NCBI GenBank assembly: GCA_033239005.1
Contig: BSQZ01000095.1
Span: forward strand, 1,481,867 to 1,545,866
Reading direction: 5' to 3'
DNA from: Lamellibrachia satsuma
Lineage: Eukaryota > Annelida > Polychaeta > Sabellida > Siboglinidae
Length of the DNA: 64,000 bases
Shown here: positions 42,545 through 64,000 of the stretch, piece after piece
Numbering within the stretch: position 1 is the stretch's first letter
How the letters are laid out: each line of letters opens with the position of its first letter
The notes under the pieces: generated by a model
Databases searched by the model: none
Told to the model about the DNA's origin: nothing
What the model saw: the letters and a program-made list of their open reading frames with translations, nothing else
Translations under genes and position numbers: made by a program

Positions 42545-43090
42545 CCAAGTAAGTCATGGTTTACCTGTCAAAACACTACGTTGAACAGAGGTCGGAGCCG
42601 AATCAGGGGAAGAGAAGAGGGACTCTAAACGGCTAATCAGATGGGATTGATTTTGAGGGGCCTGGTACGAGTGAATCACTTGTACCTTGGTTAATCCTGC
42701 ACTGCCTCTGATGGCTGCAAAGGCCGATTTTGGTGCTGGACAAGATCTACCGCGACGGTTGCACACGAGGGCCTGCCCGGTATCAGGGGCAGGACATGTC
42801 CGTGAGAGACTTTTTATTCCTTCATATTTTCTCGTCACTGGCTTCCTGCCCTTCCATTTCAACGTCACATGCAGTGTTACGAGCGTAAGTCCGCCAGCTG
42901 ACCCTGTCTTGAGCTTTTCCGACCAAGGATTGAGGATCAGTACCTGGTGTGGTCATTAACTGTTCTTGTAGCGCTAGCGAGATGTACCCCTTAACGCTTT
43001 TCAGTTCCCAAAAGAAGATTACTTTGGAAATGCGGTCATCTGATATGCGGTCAACATAACCTTCCCAGCGAAGTTGATATGATAACAATA
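42545..43090 (-). mobile_element. Decayed 3' end of a LINE (non-LTR retrotransposon)
   Basis: The - strand frame from 43088 reads LRWEGYVDRISDDRISKVIF, then GTDPQSLVGKAQDRVSWR, the C-terminal tail seen after the RT domain in many endonuclease/RT LINE proteins (LRW.GHV.RM.D.R.PK..FYGEL; D...WE.LAQDR..WR). A second frame at about 42554-42868 continues with a degenerate zinc-finger-like tail (IRGSAGLTKVQVIHSYQ, resembling SRIGL.SH.R). Frames are interrupted. No RT domain remains. Confidence 0.65.
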
Positions 43091-43605
43091 TGCAGTAGAA
43101 ATATGATAATCATAGATGAGCGTGTCAACAACTTCATGCCTATGACTATGTACTACGTACTACATACAATGTATGTAGTGTTAAATGCAATGGCATACAT
43201 TATGTAACCATACACCTGTCTAGTGTCAATGTGACAACAGTGTACTCAGTTTTGACAAAGTGGTTCTTGAAAGAAAAAGTAAAATATTTCTTATTTCCAA
43301 CATTGGCTTTACAGTAATCCAAACATACTATGAATTAGAGCTTAGTGTTATTATCACTAGCTAATCTACCCCTGACTCTTACAAACGCCTTCGTCCGGTC
43401 AGCAGTGATGTTCTACAATTAATTGTTCTGGAAGAAAACGGCGGGTTGAGATTTTCACTCGTTGACGCGTCTCAAACAAGAACACGTTAAGAAGCGGATG
43501 AGCAGGTCCTTGCGATGTCGTCACAGACGCGCGGCAACGTAACGAGCACGCCAGAAGACGTAACGTGATGACGTAAGTGTTCGTAAATATGGAACTTTTG
43601 TCAAT
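43091..43605. promoter_or_regulatory. Possible promoter region of the 43606 gene
   Basis: The last ~170 bases are richer in CpG than the surroundings, and TGACGTAA (43569-43576), a CRE-like site, lies 30 bases before the candidate start codon. Nothing else is recognisable. Confidence 0.3.
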
Positions 43606-56580
<12,975 letters not shown>

Positions 56581-57670
56581 GTAAGTTGTCGTTTCAGAGA
56601 GAAACGGATTCAACCAATCAATCCATAGAATACTTAGACGACGAACTTCAGGACCTACATCGAACGTAAGACATTCTACTAAAAATTAAGCCTAGCTTAC
56701 TACAACCGGAAGTGACGTCTGAAGTGGTACCCCAGTACATAATTCAACATAATGAATCATCAGCGTTCGGACCTAATATTGTGCTCAGTAAAATACTGCG
56801 ATGATTACTATGTGTACATCATTTTGGATACTGCTATGCAACGTAGGGAACGTATGACATGAGGGTTTTATATAAAATAGACTTAAGTTAGTCATGTTTG
56901 CGACCTTATGTATTCAGTAGTTTTCAGTCTTTTGTAGGTTGGCGCGAGTTCAAGGGACGCCGAATGAACAATAACATCGCCAGTATCGACGTATGCAGTG
57001 TTTCTTCCGTTTGGTTGCCTTGACATAACATTCCAAAGGGACAACTAATGTTACTAAAGCAGTTTGGCCAGTGCGGCGTCGGTTTCGAAACGACCACCCC
57101 AACGGGCGCAAGCCATGAACTGAGCATGTAGAGATATATATGCGGTTTGGTGTTCGTCTATCGACAAAGCACAGATAACTCAGTAGTCATTAGCTGATCG
57201 TGGATCAGAATAATGACGCCACGTTGACAGCACTGAGCGTGAAACCGTGGGACGTTTGGCCCACGAGCAGATGTTGAACTGTGCCATGCCATGGCAAAGA
57301 GCCGCTTCGATTTCGTTCTTCTTGTGTCAGGAACAGTAATCTTTTGAACAGATTGTTTTGTTCAGTAGGGACATATAATTATAATAATGTGTTTACTATC
57401 TTTAACAAGTTACTTAGTGCAGGGTATACAGTATATGTGTGTGCATGTATAAACTACTACAAACAGGTTTACAGTGTTCTGTAGACAAGATAAAAAACAT
57501 AAATAAAATATATGCGCGTCTTGAAATCGCCAATACCTAAAGTGGAAATAAAAGCAAAGATGGGAGTTGAATACGGCGGAGAAGACATCAGTTGCCGTGG
57601 CGCTAAAACACATAGTTTGGTGGCGGTATTGTGTTGGTTTATAACTGCCAAAACAACAGTTTATATAGCA
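56581..57670. other. No supported feature
   Basis: Short open frames only. The next exon of the 43606 gene was not found. Confidence 0.5.
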
Positions 57671-57878
57671 TTAATTTGCCGACATTACAACCGATAGGGC
57701 ATCAGCTTCCGCACCAGTGATGTGATTATTCAATAACCGGCAGAACATAAATTTGAATAGCAGTAATGTGGCGTGTTTGCAACACTTCCGACACCGATCG
57801 GACGATACATCCTCCGATTGTCTGTCGACAAATGATGGAACTGTCGTCTTAACGGCTTCATCAGTCACTACCTCTGGA
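57671..57878 (-). CDS. Possible C-terminal exon of the GPCR-like gene
   Basis: On the - strand an acceptor atgaccag/t opens a 69-codon frame ending TAA at 57671-57673: PEVVTDEAVKTTVPSFVDRQ, then a Cys cluster CRKCCKH. This could be a cytoplasmic tail, but no matching donor was found in the upstream GPCR exon. Confidence 0.2.
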
Positions 57879-58095
57879 CTGGTCATATTTTAGGTCATCG
57901 CGTTCTTGCCGTCAGACTTTGGATTTCGATATAGAGCTACACACAGATGTCAAATTGTTATACTACCGATAGACGAGTGGCTTCCTGTTTATCAACTTGC
58001 CTTCGATACTGTGTTAATCTGGATGGTCGTCTTGTTAAGCATTGTCAAATATACTTTAATACATTGTAAGTCGAGAGTTGTGCTCTAAATACACT

Positions 58096-58806
58096 TTATA
58101 ATGAACAAATTGCCGGTATTCTATCTTGCTGTCGATGGCAAATCGGCAGAGCATCCAGACTGTGCATTGTTGACATAGTCAAGACAACAAGAGGCGTGGC
58201 AACCAGGGACTTTGTCCAGATCGTCACCAGTATCAACTTGCTTAACGAAACCGTCGCGTACAACTGCATTTGGGTGGTGATACGAATCAGTTCGATTGCA
58301 ATAATTATCAAAATGAAAACGACTCCTGTTGACGTAGCTACCCAGTTCGCCGATTTGATATTTCCACCATTCTCGACGCCAGCAGTGTGAGTTGTGGCCA
58401 TTTCTTGCATTCGGCGCACATGTATCAGTAGACACAGAAGAGGAACTATTAGCCCTGACAGAACGGCAACTTTGGACATCTTGTGAAACGAATCCATGTG
58501 TGAGGCGCCCGGTGGGGTCACATTGCGTACACATTTCCCGTCTTGGATAGAGACGGTCGCCAGGGATGGCGTGCACGAAACGTATCCAACTGTGTAGATT
58601 GTGAGGAGGTAAAATGGCATCGCCTCTCGGGCCAGTCCCGTCGGTCTGGTCGGCCGAACAATCATCAACATATGATCGACGACTACCAGCGCCATGATCC
58701 ACAGTGAGGCAATCGTGTAACTAGAGAAGAGAAAGTCGCTGTGCCAGAGACGACACCAGATGGCGTCGACGCATGATACACCGCAAGTCCACATCGGTGG
58801 CTCCAT
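58096..58806 (-). CDS. Rhodopsin-like GPCR exon (TM3-TM7), divergent
   Basis: 236 codons from ATG at 58806, with an acceptor-like ctctccgacag directly before it, so this may be an internal exon. Hydrophobic segments at about residues 20-50 (TM3, with Cys18 and DHM at 44-46 in the DRY position), 62-84 (TM4), Cys92 in the second extracellular loop, 112-135 (TM5, then RRMQEM), 154-178 (TM6) and 187-212 (TM7). The usual NPxxY is absent (TPLVVLT instead). TM1 and TM2 must lie upstream, at higher coordinates, and were not found. Ligand unknown. A pseudogene is possible, although the frame is open. Confidence 0.5.
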   Translation of the reverse strand: MEPPMWTCGVSCVDAIWCRLWHSDFLFSSYTIASLWIMALVVVDHMLMIVRPTRPTGLAREAMPFYLLTIYTVGYVSCTPSLATVSIQDGKCVRNVTPPGASHMDSFHKMSKVAVLSGLIVPLLCLLIHVRRMQEMATTHTAGVENGGNIKSANWVATSTGVVFILIIIAIELIRITTQMQLYATVSLSKLILVTIWTKSLVATPLVVLTMSTMHSLDALPICHRQQDRIPAICSL

Positions 58807-58867
58807 CTGTCGGAGAGAAGAAGCAATAAGATTTCCAACTCAATAAATTGATAAAGAAAACAATATA

Positions 58868-59185
58868 GCACTACTTCCGGCACTACTTCCTGCACTACTT
58901 CCGGCACTACTTCCTGCACTACTTCCTGCACTACTTCCGGCACTACTTCCTGCAATACTTCCTGCACTACTTCCGGCACTACTTCCGGCACTACTTCCTG
59001 CACTACTTCCGGCATTACTTCCTGCACTACTTCCTGCACTACTTCCGGCACTACTTCCGGCACTACTTCCTGCAATACTTCCTGCACTACTTCCGGCACT
59101 ACTTCCGGCACTATTTCCTGCACTACTTCCGGCATTACTTCCTGCACTACTTCCTGCACTACTTTCGGCACTACTTCCTGCACAC
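58868..59185. repeat. 12-bp minisatellite (ttcctgcactac), about 26 copies
   Basis: Alternating cactacttccgg and cactacttcctg units. Period 12 gives open frames reading GSSA or EVVQ repeats, which are artefacts. It ends ~55 bases from the GPCR exon. Confidence 0.98.
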
Positions 59186-59324
59186 ATTTTACCTTCTTAT
59201 ATATTATATGACTCACACAGTTCGTGCCCAATTTTGTGACAAGAGGTGAACAAATTAATTTTGGAGAAAGTAAAATATTGTGGATGTAATAATTGATTAG
59301 ATAATCATAGTCACATCTTGCTAC

Positions 59325-59327
59325 ACA

Positions 59328-59363
<36 letters not shown>

Positions 59364-59372
59364 CACACACAC
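59325..59372. repeat. (ACGC)n microsatellite
   Basis: About ten acgc units followed by acacac. Confidence 0.98.
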
Positions 59373-60960
59373 TACAATGACGTTTTACGTCATTTTATGC
59401 GTGTCAACACAGGATATCACTTTGCAGGTAATAGTCATTGACAGCTACAATGAACTAGACATGATGCACAGCATTGATAATTTTGTTTTATTTAGCCAAA
59501 TTTTGGAAGTACATATTGTCTCCTCTCCTACAGTTAACCATAGATGTATATCACTTCCTGTATCTAGCATACAACTTCTTCTACAGTCTAATTTGAATAA
59601 CTGTAGCTGTCTTTGTTCTTTATTTAGCAGCTTACCATAACAAGATTTGGCGACTGCATCACATTCACTGCCGTAAACATCGACTCTGCTTTCCTTCAAC
59701 ACACTTATCTCAGACGCTTTCAGCAAATAATAGGTAGCAAGTTAGCTGATGTCAAAAACCCTCAAAAGACCGTGTCACCATAAAATCTCCTAAGCTAAGG
59801 TCGGAATTCTCAATGCTAGAATAATCCAGTTTAGATATATGATCAACAGGAACAGTATCAGGCGCAGACTGCAGTATATTCAAGAGTTTTTCTTACCTCA
59901 ACTCAACTCTCAACAGTAAATGATTTCCGATTATCCACTAAGGCTTTTCACCACACCGAGCTTCCATTTTGTTCTCACACATGCAATTCACTCTGCAGAC
60001 AACACTATTCACCCATATACCAACTACGATACATGAAACGAAGCAGTAAATCATGAAAAACACTGGGTATTTAGAAACATTTTTGACATTTAGATAGCAG
60101 CTAGAAAACGCAACGTACGTGAACATTTTAGTATTTTTGAAGCGTTAAAGTTTTTTTCACATCACGTAAAAAGTTGAATATGATCTACAAAGGAGATTGC
60201 CCAGGTAGAAACTCAATTATATGTAGTAATAGTTTATACAATGTTAGTTGCATGGCTGCTGCTTGGTGATGAATAAATGCTGCTGCATTGCAGTGCCCGC
60301 ACAACCTTTGTTGACCATTACGCATGACTAATATCACACCGTTGTAATACAAAAAGTCCCCCGTTTCCACCAGTTTCTCTTAAAAGAACGTCAAGCTGTG
60401 TGGAAATACTGACAACATTGTACTCTAAAAAGAAAACAACAACCAAGACATGTTCAGTCCAATACTAAGCTTTATCATCAACATATACAAATTATTAAAC
60501 ATTATACGAAAACCGCTGTGTAACGCATTACAAACAAAAAGTACACATTTCCCCATGTTTCAAGCCACGCTCTCTTTAAAAAAAATGCAAAATACACTAC
60601 ATTAAATTACATTCATCATAGAAAACAATGGTGCATAACATGTCTATGTAAGTAGAAAAGAAATATGCGCTTAGTACATTTTAAATGACAAAACCGCATG
60701 ATTTTGTAATAGGTTCCGAATTCTGCAGGTTTAGTCATACACAGTTATCTATAATTAAGCATACCCGTATATTTATCATTTCCCTTAAACAGGCGCTGTG
60801 TCGCAGTTGAATATAGAAAGGTATAATGAATATAGAATTACCAAATCGACAGTGCGCAACAGTGGGGAAGTAGTTAGATTTAAAGTCAGTTATCGACAAG
60901 TTTGTGCCTCAATTGGTCGGGCAACGTCGTGTCACATGACAATGCGCAGCTAGATTAAAC
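59373..60960. other. No supported gene
   Basis: AT-rich sequence. A - strand frame at 59938-60126 has one hydrophobic stretch but no splice or family support. Confidence 0.5.
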
Positions 60961-63960
60961 ACGTGAAACCTAGATCTTGACTAGATCTTTGGGGGGTTAC
61001 CTAGAGGTGTCTCAAGCAGAAGAAGAGGCCACTAGCACAGATAAACCAATATCAAATCATCCGAAAAACATCTCTGAAAAAGGTTATAGATGCGTATGTT
61101 TAAATGCAAGGAGCATAGTAAATAAGAAAAACGAATTAAACATTATGGTAGAAGATACTGACCCTCACATAACTGGTATAACTGAATCATGAGCCAACAT
61201 AGATATAACAGATGCTGAATTAGGACTGACAGGATACGTAATGTTTAGGAAAGATCGAATAGGAAGAAGGGGCGGGGGAGTTATTTTATATGTTAAAGAA
61301 TCTATTCAGGCTTATGAAATAAAACTAGAAAGGGAAGCAGATTGCGATGAAGCTGTTTGGTGCAAAATTGTTTCAGGAAATTCAAAATTAACTATTGGAT
61401 TAGTTTACCGAAGTCCAAACATAAACGAAGAGGACAACACAAAAATAAAAAACGCTATAAAGGAAGTTAGTAAAGGGGAATGTATCATAATGGGAGATTT
61501 TAACCATGGACACATACAATGGAATTCTCTAGAGAGCACAGGGATTGAGGACCAACAATTTCTATGTTTAATCCAGGATAGCTTTCTTACTCAGCACGTA
61601 CTAGAACCAACCAGGGGAGAAAATGTATTAGATATAGTTTTGTCATCACAAAAAGAATTAGTGGACAATGTAAAAATATTTGAACCATTGGGTAATAGTG
61701 ACCATAATCAAATACATTTTGACATCAATGTAAAATCAGAAAGTAAAAATAAGAAAACGTACAAGAGAAACTTCCACAAAGGTAACTACAAAGATATGAG
61801 AAAATACTTAGCACAGCTAGATTGGAATAACATGCTGATGAATAAGACTGCAATTGAATGTTGGAATATTCTAAAATATGAAATTGAGAGTATCATTGAT
61901 AAATTTGTTCCCTTCCGAAAACAAGGAAAACGGTGTAGAAAGAAACACTTGTCAAAAGAGGCAATTAGAAAAATAATGCTAAAACAAACTATGTGGAGGG
62001 TTTATAGGCGTACCAGAAAGGAAGAAGACTATGCAAAATACAAAGAGGCACTTAATGCAGCTACAACTGAAATCAGACAATCTAAAAGAAGCTATGAGCA
62101 AAAACTGGCATGTAACATAAAAACTGACAGCAAGAGTTTTTATGCATATGTCAGTAGTAAACAAAACGTACAAGACAAGGTTGGACCTCTAGAAGACAGT
62201 GCTGGAAATATAATATCACAGGGGTTTTTAATGGCGGAAGACCTAAATGGTTACTTCAGTTCAGTGTTTACAAAAGAAGATATTAGTTCATTACCAGTTG
62301 CTGATGCTAAATTTCAGGGGGCTAAATCTGACTATTTAGGACCGTTAGTTGTAACTCCAGAATTGGTAGCTAGGAAAATAAAGGCAATGAAGGATAACAA
62401 ATCACCGGGAGTGGATGGGATTCCTCCAAAATTACTAATGGAAACAGTAGATCAAATCAGTATACCACTTGCAAGAGTATTCCACTTGTCATTAAAAGAG
62501 GGAGTTGTTCCGTTTGAATGGAAAGAAGCAAACATCATACCATTATTTAAAAAGGGTTCGAGAAATAAGTCAGAGAATTACAGACCAGTGAGTTTAACGT
62601 CAGTGATTTGTAAATTATTAGAAAGATTAATTAAAGACCATATGGTGGACTTCCTCGTTAAGCATAAATTATTAAATTCATCTCAACATGGATTCCTTAA
62701 AGCAAGGTCATGCTTAACAAATATGTTATGTTTTTTGGAAGAAATCACTAAGTGGATAGACGTGGGATCGCCAGTAGATATTATCTACTTAGATTTTCAG
62801 AAAGCTTTTGACAAAGTGCCACATCAAAGATTACTACTTAAATTAAAAGCCCATGGTATCGGGGATAGCATAACTGACTGGATAGAACAATGGCTGACTG
62901 ACAGAAGACAACGAGTTGTAGTAGATGGCGAAGTTTCAAATTGGAAATCGGTTTTGAGTGGGGTACCTCAAGGATCATAATTAGGACCTATATTATTCTT
63001 AATTTATATCAATGACTTGGACGAGAGTATAACATGTAACGTACTGAAATTTGCGGACGACACAAAACTGTTTAGAAAGGTTAATACTGATGGTGATAAA
63101 CAACATTTACAAAACGATCTAGACAGATTAGTGAAATGGTCTGAGAAATGGCAGATGCTGTTCAATTTTGGGAAATGTAAATGCCTACATACAGGACATG
63201 GGAACTTGAATGTAAACTATAAAATGGGAAATACTGTTCTGGGTACTACTGTAAAAGAAAAGGACTTAGGAGTTACAATAAGCGCTGATATGAAAGTTTC
63301 AGAGCAGTGTGGTATTGCAGCTTCAAAGGGTAATCAAATTCTTGGATTGTTTAGAAGAAACATAACATACAAGGGAAAAAAGTTAATACCTCTTTATAAA
63401 GCAATAGTTAGACCTCATTTAGAATACTGTATACAAGCATGGAGACCATATCGTAAGAAGGATATAGATACGCTTGAACGCATACAAAGGAGAGCAACTA
63501 AAATGATTCCAGAACTTAGAGACCTTAGTTATGAAGAACGCCTGAAAGAATGTGGTTTAACAACTCTAGAGACAAGGAGGTTAAGAGGAGATCAGATTGA
63601 AGTTTTTAAGATATTGAATGGGTATGAAAATATTGATAGAAATATGTTTTTCTCACTCAAGAAGGATAGCAGAACTAGAGGACATGAGGTAAAATTAGTA
63701 AAGGATCAATGTAGATTGGACATCAGGAAGCACTCGTTCTCACAGAGGACAATAAATGAATGGAACAAACTGTCTACATATTGTGTAACTGCTAGCAGCG
63801 TGAATATGTTTAAAAACAAGGTTGACACATATATCAGGAGGGCGGGTTATAAGTAGGTGAACATTGTTGGACTCTCGATAAGCCAATGGCTTCCTTGTCC
63901 ACTTGCCATCTGGGCCTTTGGTTTGGATGGCAAATCTTGTTAAATCTTGTTAAATCTTGA
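60961..63960 (+). mobile_element. CR1/L2-type non-LTR retrotransposon, nearly full ORF2
   Basis: One frame spans an apurinic-type endonuclease and a reverse transcriptase, then ends in a 3' tail of TTAAATCTTG repeats (63932-63959). Microsatellite-like 3' ends, not poly(A), are typical of the CR1/L2 group. The 5' end is uncertain; no ORF1 is seen, so the copy is probably 5'-truncated. Confidence 0.85.
60977..63856 (+). pseudogene. LINE ORF2 (endonuclease-reverse transcriptase) with two nonsense codons
   Basis: Visible domains: endonuclease with LNARSIVNKKNEL, ITES, GDFNHGHIQW and GNSDHNQIHF; reverse transcriptase with YRPVSLTSVICKLLE, QHGFLKARSC, YLDFQKAFDKVPH, GVPQGS and catalytic FADD (in LKFADDTKLF); then LGVTIS, the RPHLEYC block and a C-terminal tail. 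Reading is interrupted by TGA at 61190-61192 (where relatives have Trp in ESW) and TAA at 62978-62980 (between GVPQGS and LGP), both in the same frame and without frameshift. Catalytic residues are otherwise intact, suggesting recent inactivation. It starts in the window without a clear ATG before 61241. The strand agrees with the neighbouring + gene. Confidence 0.9.
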
Positions 63961-64000
63961 CTCGCGCCGGTCCCGACATGAGCTTTGAAGCAAGGTCACG

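Noticed and set aside
58683..59372. 229-codon - strand frame with EVVQEVVPEVV repeats running into the GPCR region
   Set aside because: The repeat part is the 12-bp minisatellite, and the rest is out of frame with the GPCR exon.

Overview
The window looks like nuclear DNA of an invertebrate animal. It has AT-rich intergenic DNA, many short exons split by introns of 0.1-4 kb, GT-AG splice sites plus one GC-AG and one AT-AC intron, non-LTR retrotransposons, SINE-like and MITE-like elements, and an unusual density of minisatellites. A lophotrochozoan such as a mollusc is a reasonable guess, but this is inference only.

Layout. (1) Positions 1-833 are a 48-bp minisatellite. (2) Positions 1573-4180 hold the last four exons of a clathrin-interactor/epsinR-like gene (CLINT1) on the + strand. 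(3) Positions 9062-38450 hold the complete cohesin gene SMC3 on the + strand. I could trace 31 coding exons whose phases agree throughout, giving 1211 residues with Walker A, the acetyl-acceptor lysine pair K105/K106, the hinge, the ABC signature and Walker B. (4) Positions 38451-43100 hold the SMC3 3' region, intergenic minisatellites and a decayed LINE tail. (5) Positions 43606 to at least 56580 hold a + strand multi-exon membrane-protein gene that I do not recognise; thirteen phase-compatible candidate exons can be chained. Its introns contain two related hAT-like MITEs, a (TA)n(CA)n tract, a 2.2-kb array of a 14-bp unit and a ~3-kb foldback element with a THAP-like relic. (6) On the - strand, 58096-58806 is an exon with TM3-TM7 of a rhodopsin-like GPCR. 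(7) Positions 60974-63960 are a nearly full-length CR1/L2-type LINE broken by two nonsense codons.

The most unusual feature is in SMC3. At four exons (5, 15, 23 and 29) the minisatellite directly upstream is a tandem copy of that exon's own 3' splice site plus its first coding bases. Each of these exons is therefore preceded by a ladder of decoy acceptors, and the working acceptor is the last copy. Other arrays lie just inside donors (exons 7 and 25) or fill introns (28-bp unit, 1.8 kb). SMC3 also carries an AT-AC intron with a full U12-type donor, branch site and acceptor.

All coordinates come from reading the sequence. No alignment or database search was run. Family names rest on recognised motifs and remembered family architecture.
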